Assembly (NCBI GenBank): GCA_013812005.1 | Contig: JACCUE010000051.1 | Location: 1 to 29,228 of the forward strand | Reading direction: 5' to 3' | Length of the DNA stretch: 29,228 nt | Source: Thermoleophilaceae bacterium | Lineage (GTDB): Bacteria; Actinomycetota; Thermoleophilia; Solirubrobacterales; Thermoleophilaceae | Part shown: positions 1-7,258 of the stretch, piece after piece | Layout: the number at the start of each line of letters is the position of its first letter | Numbering within the stretch: the first letter of the stretch is position 1 | Program-made: the position numbers and the translations under genes | Notes under the pieces: generated by a model | The model's database searches: none | What the model was told of the DNA's origin: nothing | Seen by the model: only the letters and a program-made list of their open reading frames with translations

Positions 1-1854
1 CAGAGCCCCGCTGCCACCTGCGAGGCGCCGCTCGAGCTGACGAGCGACGGGCGGGCTGCATCGCTGCCGCTCGAGGAGGGCATCTACACGATCAGCCTGG
101 CCGACAGCTCGCGGTTGAGCTGCGACACGGCACGCGAACGGCTGCGCAGCTTCCTCGCCGAGGGTGACGCGTCGCTGCCCGAGCCGTGGACCGTGGATCG
201 CGCCACGGCCACCTTCACCCGTGGTGAGACCGGTGCGCCCGGCAAGGCCAGCTTCACCGTGCGTCCCCAGACGCCCGCCGCGGACGCCGCGGCCGGCGGC
301 GGGAGCTTCCTGGACGATCTCGAGAACTTCGCCGTGATCTGGCTCCCGGTGATCTTCATGGGCCTGATCGCGGTGGTGCTGCTCCTGACCCTGCGCTACA
401 TGCCGCGCACCAAGCCGCAGGAGATCACGCCTGAGAGCTCCGAGTCGATCGGCTGGGACGACGTGGCCGGAGTTGAGGAGGCCAAGGACGAGCTGCGCGA
501 AGTCGTCGAGTTCCTGCGTGACCCGGAGCGGTTCCGTTCGCTCGGGGCCAAGGTGCCCAAGGGGATCCTCCTCCACGGTCCGCCTGGCACCGGCAAGACG
601 CTTCTGGCCAAGGCCGTGGCCCACGAGTCCAACGCCAAGTTCTTCGCCCAGTCGGCCTCGTCGTTCGTGGAGATGTTCGCCGGGCTCGGCGCCGCCCGGA
701 TCCGGCGCCTGTTTCGCATGGCCCGCAAGCACGCGCCCGCGATCGTCTTCATCGACGAGCTGGACGCGGTCGGCGCCACCCGCGGCAACGACATCTCGGG
801 CGAGAAGGACCAGACGCTCAACCAGCTGCTGGTGGAGCTCGACGGCTTCGGTGGCGGCGACAACCTGGTGGTGATCGCCGCCTCCAATCTGATCGACAAG
901 CTCGACCCCGCGCTGCTGCGACCCGGCCGATTCGACCGGCAGATCTTCGTGACGCCGCCCGACCTCAAGGGCCGCAAGCAGATCCTCACCGTGCACACCG
1001 CCAACAAGCCGCTGGCCGACGACGTGGACCTGGAGCTGGTGGCCCGCCAGACCAGCGGCCTCACCGGAGCCGACCTGGCCAACATCTGCAACGAGGCGGC
1101 GATCTTCGCCGGGCGCGACCACCGCGGGAACATCCTCACCCGCGACTTCGAGGCCGCGCTGGAGAGAGTGGTGGCGGGCATGCAGTCGCGCCGCGTGATC
1201 ACCGATCATGAGAAGCGCCTGGTGGCCTACCACGAGGCGGGACACGCGCTGTGCTCGGAGTTGCTGCCCTCGGTGGAGAAGGTGCACAGGATCTCGATCA
1301 TCCCGCGGGGACAGGCTTTGGGCTACACGCTCAACCTGCCCGAGGAGGATCGCTACCTGAAGACCAGGGAAGAGCTGATGGACCTCCTCGTGGTCCTGCT
1401 GGGCGGACGGGTCACCGAGCACCTGATCTTCGGTCAGATCACGACCGGCGCCTCGGACGACCTCAGGAGGGTCCACGAGATCAGCCGGGCGATGATCACC
1501 GACTACGGCATGGGCACCAACCTGCAGTCCAAGCAGCTGCCGGCGGGGGACTACTCGATGTCGGACGCCACCCGCCGCATGATCGACGAGGAGCAGCAGT
1601 TCATCGCCGACCAGGCCCACCGCCGTGCACAGCAGATGGTGGCCGCCCACCGGCCGTTGCTCGAGCACTTCGCGCGCACGCTGCTCGACAACGAGGTGCT
1701 CGAACGCGACGACATCGAGCGGCTGGTGGCCGAGCACGAGGGCGCCCAGCCCCCCGCGCTTCGGCTCGAGCCCCTGCTCGACGGCAACGCGGGCGGCTCG
1801 AGCTCCGCGCCGCGCGTGGCGGCCAGCGAGCGGCTGGAGCCCGGCGCGAGCTGA
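1..1854 (+). CDS. ftsH: FtsH-family membrane AAA+ zinc protease, 5'-truncated by window edge
   Basis: ATP-dependent membrane protease that extracts and degrades membrane and damaged cytoplasmic proteins. The frame is open from base 1, so the true start lies to the left; the first usable start inside is TTG 115, but clear coding sequence precedes it. Order: an extracytoplasmic stretch of at least 100 residues, one membrane helix (about 328-396), AAA domain with Walker A GPPGTGKT (577-600), Walker B VFIDELDAV (742-768) and the second-region-of-homology motif RPGRFDR (919-939), then the M41 peptidase with HEAGH (1231-1245) and the likely third zinc ligand Asp in GASDDL (near 1459). The pore loop reads FAGLG instead of the common FVGVG, and NLID replaces the usual NRPD before the arginine fingers, so it looks like a divergent paralogue rather than the housekeeping copy. 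All catalytic residues are present. No close downstream partner: 217 bp follow before a convergent gene. Confidence 0.95.
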   Translation, partial: QSPAATCEAPLELTSDGRAASLPLEEGIYTISLADSSRLSCDTARERLRSFLAEGDASLPEPWTVDRATATFTRGETGAPGKASFTVRPQTPAADAAAGGGSFLDDLENFAVIWLPVIFMGLIAVVLLLTLRYMPRTKPQEITPESSESIGWDDVAGVEEAKDELREVVEFLRDPERFRSLGAKVPKGILLHGPPGTGKTLLAKAVAHESNAKFFAQSASSFVEMFAGLGAARIRRLFRMARKHAPAIVFIDELDAVGATRGNDISGEKDQTLNQLLVELDGFGGGDNLVVIAASNLIDKLDPALLRPGRFDRQIFVTPPDLKGRKQILTVHTANKPLADDVDLELVARQTSGLTGADLANICNEAAIFAGRDHRGNILTRDFEAALERVVAGMQSRRVITDHEKRLVAYHEAGHALCSELLPSVEKVHRISIIPRGQALGYTLNLPEEDRYLKTREELMDLLVVLLGGRVTEHLIFGQITTGASDDLRRVHEISRAMITDYGMGTNLQSKQLPAGDYSMSDATRRMIDEEQQFIADQAHRRAQQMVAAHRPLLEHFARTLLDNEVLERDDIERLVAEHEGAQPPALRLEPLLDGNAGGSSSAPRVAASERLEPGAS

Positions 1855-2071
1855 GCGTCGCGGACCGCCATCCTCGAACTTACAGGTGTGCGACCCTTAG
1901 GAGCAGCGGCCAGCGCAGGGTCAGCCCGCGGCGGCCGAGTCTGAGCACTCTGGACATCGCTCCGTCGTGCCGACCGACATCTGAGCGTCCCGCAAGCCGA
2001 ACGCCAACCAGGACAGCGGCTTCGAACTCACTTTTACCCGGCGCGCACCCGGGTCCCGTAAGTCCGGGCGT

Positions 2072-3220
2072 CTAGAGGACGGTGAGTTGTAGGGCGGCGC
2101 CGGTCAGCCCGCAGCCGAGGACTACGAAGAGCACGGTCAGCTTGGCCTGGTAGCGGTACAGGAGGACGAACGCCGCCGTTGCGAGGATGCCCGTGGGCAC
2201 GTCGACGACGCTCTCGTTGAGGATTTCGATGGTCACGGCCGCGATGAGCCCGATGACGCCGGCGGCGACGCCGAGCAGGAACGGCCGGATGCGCGGGTTT
2301 TCGGCCACCGCCACGAGCTGGCGGTGGAAGAAGATCGGGAACACGAACGCGGGTAGGAAGATCCCGGCGGTGATCGCGAGGCTGCCGGTCAGCCCGCCGG
2401 CCAGGTAGCCGACAAAGGTCGAGAAGATGATCATCGGGGCGGGGAGGATCCCGCCGAGCGCGATCCCGTCGAGGAACTGTGCGTCGGTCAGCCAGCCCTG
2501 GGAGTCAACGGCTGTTTCTTGGAGGAAGGGCACGACGGTGTACGCGCCGCCGAAGGTGAGCAGTCCTGCCTTCAGGCCCTCGAGGAAGATCTCCACGCTC
2601 AGCGCGAGCGTGACTGTCCCCGCCACGAACGAGGCCGCCGACAGGGGCATCAGCGATAGCGATCGGACCGGGTTCGTGCCGGTTCCTGCTGTGGTCCAGA
2701 GCTCGTAGGCGAGCCCGGCGACCAGCAGCACGAGTACGAAGCTGAGGCCAAGTCCGAGCGTCAGCCCGAAGCTGGCGGCGGCGATGATCGCGAGCGGGAC
2801 GTCGTTGATGAACTTTCGCCCGAGGCGGACGATCGCCATCGCGACGAGCGCGCCGACCGCTGCCTTGAGTCCGTAGAAGAGCTCCTCGAAGCGCTCGTCG
2901 AGGCCGGCCTCGACGTAGAGGATCGAGAGGCCGAGCATCAGCACAAGGCCGGGGAGCATGAATCCGAGCCCCGCGACGAAGGCGCCGAGCTTGCCGCCCC
3001 TGATCCGCCCGAAGTAGACGCACAGCTCGTGCGCCTCGGGGCCCGGCAGCACCTGATAGACGGCAAGCGTCTTCTTGAAGGTCTCCTCGGAGACCCACTG
3101 CTCCTCGTCCACGCACTCCTTCGAGATCATCGCGATCTGCGCCGCGGGCCCGCCCCACGCGAGCAGCCCGAACTTCAGGAACCGGACGAACAGCGACCAG
3201 GGCGAATCGTGGCCGTCCAT
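2072..3220 (-). CDS. chrA: Chromate transporter, two-domain CHR family
   Basis: Predicted inner-membrane transporter of the CHR family, known for chromate efflux; some members may move other oxyanions. The 382-residue length fits the long two-repeat form. Repeat 1 begins FGLLAWGGPAAQIAMI and has QVLPGPEAHEL; repeat 2 has LLTFGGAYTVVPF and GILPAPMIIFSTFVGY. About ten hydrophobic segments are visible. ATG 3220 is the natural start; no good Shine-Dalgarno is visible, and a CAGACT hexamer 9 nt upstream is only a weak -10 candidate. It stands alone: the chrB regulator often found beside chrA is absent, and the intergenic DNA on both sides (217 and 309 bp) is longer than elsewhere here. That hints at later acquisition, but no mobile-element remains are seen. 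Substrate is inferred from family only. Confidence 0.93.
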   Translation of the reverse strand: MDGHDSPWSLFVRFLKFGLLAWGGPAAQIAMISKECVDEEQWVSEETFKKTLAVYQVLPGPEAHELCVYFGRIRGGKLGAFVAGLGFMLPGLVLMLGLSILYVEAGLDERFEELFYGLKAAVGALVAMAIVRLGRKFINDVPLAIIAAASFGLTLGLGLSFVLVLLVAGLAYELWTTAGTGTNPVRSLSLMPLSAASFVAGTVTLALSVEIFLEGLKAGLLTFGGAYTVVPFLQETAVDSQGWLTDAQFLDGIALGGILPAPMIIFSTFVGYLAGGLTGSLAITAGIFLPAFVFPIFFHRQLVAVAENPRIRPFLLGVAAGVIGLIAAVTIEILNESVVDVPTGILATAAFVLLYRYQAKLTVLFVVLGCGLTGAALQLTVL

Positions 3221-3360
3221 GAGCGCGGCAGTCTGACGCCCTGCCGAGGACGACGCTTCGTACGCTCGGAGCGCGCGGAAGCCGCAGCGACAGCCGCGCC
3301 CGTACCCGCGCCTGGCTCGATCCCGCCGTCGCGTTGCTCATCGTCTACGTCGCCGTACGG

Positions 3361-3376
3361 GTCACGGGCTCGTGAC
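3361..3376. repeat. Inverted repeat GTCACG-GGCT-CGTGAC
   Basis: Perfect 6-bp arms with a 4-nt centre, midway between the divergent chrA and mce genes. It could be an operator for a local regulator or a small hairpin. Position is suggestive, but nothing links it to a known factor. Confidence 0.4.
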
Positions 3377-3515
3377 TGCTCCCGGCGCCAAGCCATAAGT
3401 GGCGTTCGGTCACCAGGCCGACCTACGGAGTGCCGGCTTCCATGGCACGCGGCTCGTGCAAGACCGCGGGCTTCGTGGAAGCGCCCGGTTTGCACGGGAG
3501 GGCGAGGCCACCATC

Positions 3516-3521
3516 TAGACT
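3516..3521 (+). promoter_or_regulatory. -10 box TAGACT for mce, leaderless
   Basis: TAGACT ends 8 nt before GTG 3530, so transcription should begin at or beside the start codon. No Shine-Dalgarno is present. A weak -35-like TTGCAC lies at 3490-3495, with a rather long 20-nt spacer. Confidence 0.6.
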
Positions 3522-3529
3522 CCCCGGCC

Positions 3530-3946
3530 GTGTTCGGGGCGATCGACCATATCGGTGTGGCCGTCGAGGATCTCGACGAGGGGATCGCCCTCTACCGGGA
3601 CCGCCTCGGCATGCGCGAGCAGCACCGCGAGACCGTCGAGGCGTTCGGGGTGGAGGCCGTGCTGCTGGAGATCGGTGGCTCGCACATCGAGCTGCTCACG
3701 CCGATCTCGCCGGATAGCGCCGTGGCCCGCTACCTCGACCGCAACGGGCCCGGCATGCACCACGTGGCCTATCGCACCGACGACATAGATGCCGCCCTCG
3801 AGCGGCTGCGCGAGTCGAGCGTGCGCCTGCTCGATGAGGAGCCCCGCGCCGGAATCCGTGATAGCCGTGTGGCGTTCGTGCATCCCAAGTCCACCGGCGG
3901 CGTGCTGACCGAGATCGTCCAACCAAGCGAGGACACACATGGCTGA
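3530..3946 (+). CDS. mce: Methylmalonyl-CoA epimerase
   Basis: Interconverts (2R)- and (2S)-methylmalonyl-CoA in propionyl-CoA/odd-chain metabolism, feeding methylmalonyl-CoA mutase. The 138-residue protein is a two-lobed VOC (glyoxalase-fold) enzyme. Lobe 1 starts IDHIGVAVEDLD and contains SHIELLTP; lobe 2 contains GMHHVAYR and ends with VLTEIVQP. The His and Glu residues in these motifs sit where the family binds its metal. GTG 3530 is chosen because the VOC domain starts four residues later and TAGACT lies 8 nt upstream (leaderless). The frame is open far upstream, but that stretch looks non-coding. Its end overlaps the next start by 8 nt, so it probably heads the operon running to ychF. 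No mutase gene is in the window. Another VOC dioxygenase or glyoxalase is the less likely alternative. Confidence 0.88.
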   Translation: MFGAIDHIGVAVEDLDEGIALYRDRLGMREQHRETVEAFGVEAVLLEIGGSHIELLTPISPDSAVARYLDRNGPGMHHVAYRTDDIDAALERLRESSVRLLDEEPRAGIRDSRVAFVHPKSTGGVLTEIVQPSEDTHG

Positions 3947-4157
3947 TCTGAGGCGTATGGACGTCGGCTTCCAGGCGGGGGCGATACTGGCCGTCCGCGC
4001 GGAGGCAGAGGCCTACGACGCGCTGGTGGCCGCACTCACAGACGAGCGGGCAGACCGCTGGCACACCCTCGACACCGATGACTCGCAGATCCTGATCGAC
4101 CTCTCTCAGGTGATCTACATCCGCCGCGAGCGCGGAGACCAGCGCGTCGGGTTCTGA
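3939..4157 (+). CDS. Small conserved-looking protein of unknown function (72 aa)
   Basis: I do not recognise a named family. The 72-residue product has no signal peptide or membrane helix. It reads as a small alpha/beta protein: a strand (VGFQAGAILAVRA), an acidic-amphipathic helix (EAYDALVAALTDE) and a final strand-rich end (ILIDLSQVIYIRRE) closing with a basic tail. ATG 3939 overlaps the epimerase stop by 8 nt and a GAGGA sequence lies just upstream, which supports real coupled translation. Position between mce and the PAP2/ychF genes gives no clear function. Confidence 0.7.
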   Translation: MADLRRMDVGFQAGAILAVRAEAEAYDALVAALTDERADRWHTLDTDDSQILIDLSQVIYIRRERGDQRVGF

Positions 4158-4186
4158 TCCGGGCGCTGGACCTCGGCCTGCTGCGG

Positions 4187-4639
4187 GTGCTGCGGACCCG
4201 GGGTCACGCCCCGGTGCTCGAGCGCCTCGTACTGCCCTTCACCCGCGTCGGCGAGCACGGGGCTCTGTGGCTGGCCGGCTCTGCGCTGGGAGCGGTTCTC
4301 GACCGGCCCCGGCGCGCGGTCTACCTGCGAGCGATCCGGGTCGTGTGCATCGGATACCTCATCAATATCGCCATGAAGCACTTGGTGCGCCGCCCCCGCC
4401 CGGTGCTGGAAGACCTGCCGGCCCTCTCGTCCACGGTCTCGGGCCTGTCATATCCCTCGGCGCACTCCACCACGTCGTTCGCCGCGGCCCGGGTGCTCTC
4501 GGGCGGCCTGCCGGCTCCACCGCTGTATGCGTGCGCGGCGGCCATGGCCCTCTCGCGCGTCTACGCCGGCGTGCACTACCCGAGCGACATCGTGGCGGGC
4601 GCCCTGCTCGGTACCTCGCTCGCGGAGGTGCTCCCGTGA
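4187..4639 (+). CDS. PAP2-superfamily membrane phosphatase
   Basis: Membrane lipid phosphatase of the type 2 phosphatidic acid phosphatase superfamily; substrates in the family include phosphatidate, phosphatidylglycerophosphate and undecaprenyl diphosphate. The three-part signature is complete: KHLVRRPRP, then YPSAHSTTS (family PSGH, here PSAH), then SRVYAGVHYPSDIVAG with the catalytic His. Several hydrophobic segments flank these. GTG 4187 gives 150 residues, but the upstream in-frame residues (RALDLGLLRV) look like part of the protein, so the true start may lie nearer 4154 and use a rare codon; the start is uncertain. Its stop overlaps the ychF start (GTGA, 4636-4639), which indicates translational coupling. 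Confidence 0.88.
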   Translation: MLRTRGHAPVLERLVLPFTRVGEHGALWLAGSALGAVLDRPRRAVYLRAIRVVCIGYLINIAMKHLVRRPRPVLEDLPALSSTVSGLSYPSAHSTTSFAAARVLSGGLPAPPLYACAAAMALSRVYAGVHYPSDIVAGALLGTSLAEVLP

Positions 4640-5718
4640 AGGTGGGGATCCTCGGGCTGCCCAACGCGGGCAAGTCTTCGCTGTTCAACGCGCTCACGCG
4701 TGCGGGGGCCCAGGCCGCCAACTACCCATTCACCACCGTGGAGCCCAACGTGGCGATTGTGAGCGTGCCCGACGAGCGGCTCGACCGGGTGGTCGAGACC
4801 GTGAGGGCTACACCCACCGTGTACGAGACAATGGAGTTCCACGACATCGCGGGGCTCGTCCGCGGCGCGCACAAGGGCGAGGGCCTGGGAAACCGCTTCC
4901 TGGCGAACATCCGCGAGACCGACGCCCTCGTGCACGTGGTGCGAGCGCATTCGGACGCCCAGGTCGTGCATCCCGAGGGCCGGGTCGACCCCCTGGCCGA
5001 CGTGGACACGGTGGAGACCGAGCTGCTCTACGCCGACCTCGAGCAGGCCGAGCGGCGCCTGGAGAAGGTCAGGCGCGAGGCCAAGTCTCTCGACAGGGCC
5101 AAGATGGCCGAGGAGGCGTGGCTGCGCGAACTGGTGGCCGCCCTCGGCGAGGGCCGGCCCGCGCGCTCTGTCGGAGTGCCCGAGGCCGCCGCCGGCGCGC
5201 TTGGCAACCTGCAGCCGCTCACCGCCAAGCCCGTGCTGTATCTGGCCAACGTGGGCGAGGGCGATCCGCTGGAGGTCCCACCGGCCCTGGCGCAGCACGC
5301 AGAGGCGGCGGGAGCGAGGTCTGCGGCGGTGTCGGCACGGATCGAGGCCGAGCTGTCCGAGCTCGACGCCGAGGAGGCCACCGGGATGCGCGCCGAGCTG
5401 GGCGCCGGGGAGTCCGGGCTGGCCACCGTGATCCGCGAGGCGTGGCAGCTGCTTGGCCTGATCTCCTTCTTCACCGCCGGCGAGGGCAAGGAGGGCCGCG
5501 CGTGGGCGATCCCCCGCGGCACGCCCGCCCGCCGCGCGGCCGGTGAGATCCACACCGACATCGAGCGCGGCTTCGTGGCCGCGGAGGTGGTCGGCTGGGA
5601 GGACCTGGTGGCCGCCGGCGGCTATACCGAGGCCCGCGAGCGCGCGAAGCTGAGGGTGGAGGGCCGCGGCTACGAGGTGCGCGACGGCGACGTGATCACG
5701 GTGCGCTTCACGCCCTGA
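4636..5718 (+). CDS. ychF: Redox-regulated ATPase/GTPase YchF (OLA1 family)
   Basis: Universally conserved P-loop NTPase of the Obg-related family, associated with ribosomes and stress responses and preferring ATP. The 360-residue length matches the family. G1 is GLPNAGKSS, G3 is DIAGLV, and the usual NKxD is replaced by the YchF-typical NxxE (ANVGE). A coiled-coil segment (about residues 130-165) interrupts the G domain as expected, and a C-terminal TGS domain ends ...RDGDVITVRFTP. GTG 4636 overlaps the upstream stop and has GGAGG at 4624-4628, a well-spaced ribosome-binding site. It closes the 3530-5718 operon and converges on the SpoIID gene with 5 nt between stops. Confidence 0.96.
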   Translation: MKVGILGLPNAGKSSLFNALTRAGAQAANYPFTTVEPNVAIVSVPDERLDRVVETVRATPTVYETMEFHDIAGLVRGAHKGEGLGNRFLANIRETDALVHVVRAHSDAQVVHPEGRVDPLADVDTVETELLYADLEQAERRLEKVRREAKSLDRAKMAEEAWLRELVAALGEGRPARSVGVPEAAAGALGNLQPLTAKPVLYLANVGEGDPLEVPPALAQHAEAAGARSAAVSARIEAELSELDAEEATGMRAELGAGESGLATVIREAWQLLGLISFFTAGEGKEGRAWAIPRGTPARRAAGEIHTDIERGFVAAEVVGWEDLVAAGGYTEARERAKLRVEGRGYEVRDGDVITVRFTP

Positions 5719-5723
5719 GGTCG

Positions 5724-7070
5724 CTAGCGCACGCGCACGGCGGGGCCGGCCACCGAGCCCACTCGCACGCGGTAGACCCCGGTGATTCCGACGGTGGTCC
5801 GGTAGCGCCCCTTGCGCGAGGTCCGGATCCGGCTCACACGCGCCCAGGTGTTCCCGCTGCGACGTTCGACCAGCACCCGCCTCGAGCGCGGCGCGGGCGC
5901 GAAGACCCCGGCGATCTCGGGGAAGCTTCCGCGGGCGTCACGAGCGCCGCGGGCGCGCTGGGCGACCTGAGAGGTCGAGACCTTCCGGAAGAATGCCCAG
6001 CTGTCGTACAGGTCCAGCCGCGCTCGGATGTCCGCGCCGCTCAGCATGCGCGAGCCACGCGAGCCGACGACCCGCGCGCGCACGATGCGTGGTGAGTTGC
6101 CGCGCCGCAGCACGTCGACGCGCCGGAGGGTGCCGGGCGCGCCCAGGCGAGCGCCCAGCTCGGAGCGCGAGAATCGAAACTGCCAGCGGTGGCGGGGGGA
6201 GATGTCGTCGTAGGGGTCGCGCACGCTCTCGAGGTAGGGCTGTGGCTGCGCGCCCAGAAAGGACAGCTCCACGTTCTCCGTGCGCCCGCCCGAGGTCGAG
6301 AAGTAGAAGGTCGTGACGGGGTCGCCGTCGTAGGTGAGCACTTGGCGGGCGGTGTCGGCCACGGCCTTGTTGGTGCGCGATGTCTCCGCCGAGACGCCGG
6401 CGTAGACCTGCGATCGGGTGTCCGGGTAGAGGTCGAACACCTGCCCGCGCTGGCGAGTGGCCAGCGCGTAGGTGCGCGCCGCCACGGCTTGGGCGCGCAG
6501 GGCGTCGTAGTCCCAGCTCGAGGGCATCTCACCGGGTACCACGCCCCCGAGGTAGGTGTCGATCGGCAGCGAGTTGATCGCCGTGACCCCTCCGATGGCG
6601 CCGGGGCGCAGCACCATCGCGCCGCGGTAGGTGCCCGAGTCGATCCCGTTGATCGCCGGGCCCATCAGCCTGATCGGCCGGTTCCCGGTCACCGAGATCG
6701 GGCCGCTGAAGGTGCCGGCGCCGGAGACCCGCAGGCGCCCACCGCCGGCCGGTCGAACGATGTGCAGACCGCGGCTGATCCTCTTGCCCCCCACGCGGGT
6801 GGCTCCGCTGAAGCGCACGTAGGGATCGCTGGCCTGCAGCAGCACCCGCACGGGGCGACTCGGCGCGCGGCCGATCTGGGTGCCCTTGTAGTAGTGCTTG
6901 AGGATCCGCACGTAGCCCACGCCGTTCTGGGCGAAGCCGTAGGCGCCGTACTGGCTCATGCCGATGCCGTGGCCGAAGCCCGCGCCACTGACCACGTGAC
7001 GGGTGGCGGCGCCGGCCGGAGGGGCGGCGAGCAGGGCGAGCAGTGCTGTGAGCAGGACGACGCGGCGCAT
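5724..7070 (-). CDS. SpoIID/LytB-domain exported protein
   Basis: Predicted exported protein of the SpoIID/LytB family; in spore formers SpoIID is a peptidoglycan lytic transglycosylase, while LytB-type members modify other wall enzymes. Residues 1-21 form a signal peptide (MRRVVLL...GAA). The domain starts at GFGHGIGMSQYGAYG, followed by the core INSLPIDTYLGGVVPGEMP and ALRAQAVAARTYAL motifs, which contain the conserved acidic residue, and STSGGRTENVE. The last 90 residues are basic and resemble a wall-binding beta-rich tail. The 448-residue length suits this actinobacterial type. No spore operon surrounds it, so sporulation is not implied. The 95-bp repeat copy 1 lies 92 nt upstream of its start. 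Confidence 0.92.
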   Translation of the reverse strand: MRRVVLLTALLALLAAPPAGAATRHVVSGAGFGHGIGMSQYGAYGFAQNGVGYVRILKHYYKGTQIGRAPSRPVRVLLQASDPYVRFSGATRVGGKRISRGLHIVRPAGGGRLRVSGAGTFSGPISVTGNRPIRLMGPAINGIDSGTYRGAMVLRPGAIGGVTAINSLPIDTYLGGVVPGEMPSSWDYDALRAQAVAARTYALATRQRGQVFDLYPDTRSQVYAGVSAETSRTNKAVADTARQVLTYDGDPVTTFYFSTSGGRTENVELSFLGAQPQPYLESVRDPYDDISPRHRWQFRFSRSELGARLGAPGTLRRVDVLRRGNSPRIVRARVVGSRGSRMLSGADIRARLDLYDSWAFFRKVSTSQVAQRARGARDARGSFPEIAGVFAPAPRSRRVLVERRSGNTWARVSRIRTSRKGRYRTTVGITGVYRVRVGSVAGPAVRVR

Positions 7071-7117
7071 GGCGGGATTGGCGCGGTTACGGTGACAACA
7101 AACCGGCGCCGGCCCCC

Positions 7118-7123
7118 AAGGTA
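7118..7123 (-). promoter_or_regulatory. Possible -10 box TACCTT for the SpoIID-like gene
   Basis: On the minus strand TACCTT would give a leader of about 40 nt before ATG 7070. No clear -35 box or ribosome-binding site accompanies it, so this is a weak call. Confidence 0.3.
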
Positions 7124-7161
7124 GCGGTCGGTCCCCCAGGGCGTGCCTGACTGGGCGTCAG

Positions 7162-7256
7162 GGGGAGGAGCGCAGGCCGATCGTCGCCGGAGGAGCGCAG
7201 GCCCATCGTTGATCGGCCGAGCACCGCACGGATGAATCTCCGGCGAGCACCGCACC
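7162..7256 (-). repeat. 95-bp dispersed intergenic element, copy 1
   Basis: Read on the minus strand, this stretch aligns without gaps to 20969-21063 on the plus strand, with 79 of 95 positions identical by hand count. Box A GTGCGGTGCTC occurs twice (element positions 2 and 28) and box B CTGCGCTCCTC twice (57 and 82). A and B differ only by three G-to-C changes, so the element is four spaced iterons of STGCGSTSCTC. Between A and B lies a hairpin, GGCCGATC-AAC-GATGGGCC, with one mismatch. Mismatches between copies cluster in the spacers. The copy begins 2 nt after the stop codon of the cyclase gene and ends 91 nt before the SpoIID-like start. It could be a regulator-binding array, a structured RNA or a dispersed repeat. 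Confidence 0.85.
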
Positions 7257-7258
7257 CA

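Larger units (their letters stand above)
3221..3529. other. 309-bp divergent intergenic region between chrA and mce
   Basis: No convincing gene on either strand. It holds one perfect 6+6 inverted repeat (3361-3376) and, at its right end, the -10 box of the epimerase gene. No tRNA and no tandem repeat are seen. The rest shows nothing I can assign. Confidence 0.6.

Noticed and set aside
2022..2054. Possible tRNA-like remnant (TTCGAA) or small hairpin ACCCGG/CCGGGT after ftsH
   Set aside because: No cloverleaf can be drawn around it, and the 6-bp stem has no T-run; too weak for a call as tRNA, attachment site or terminator.
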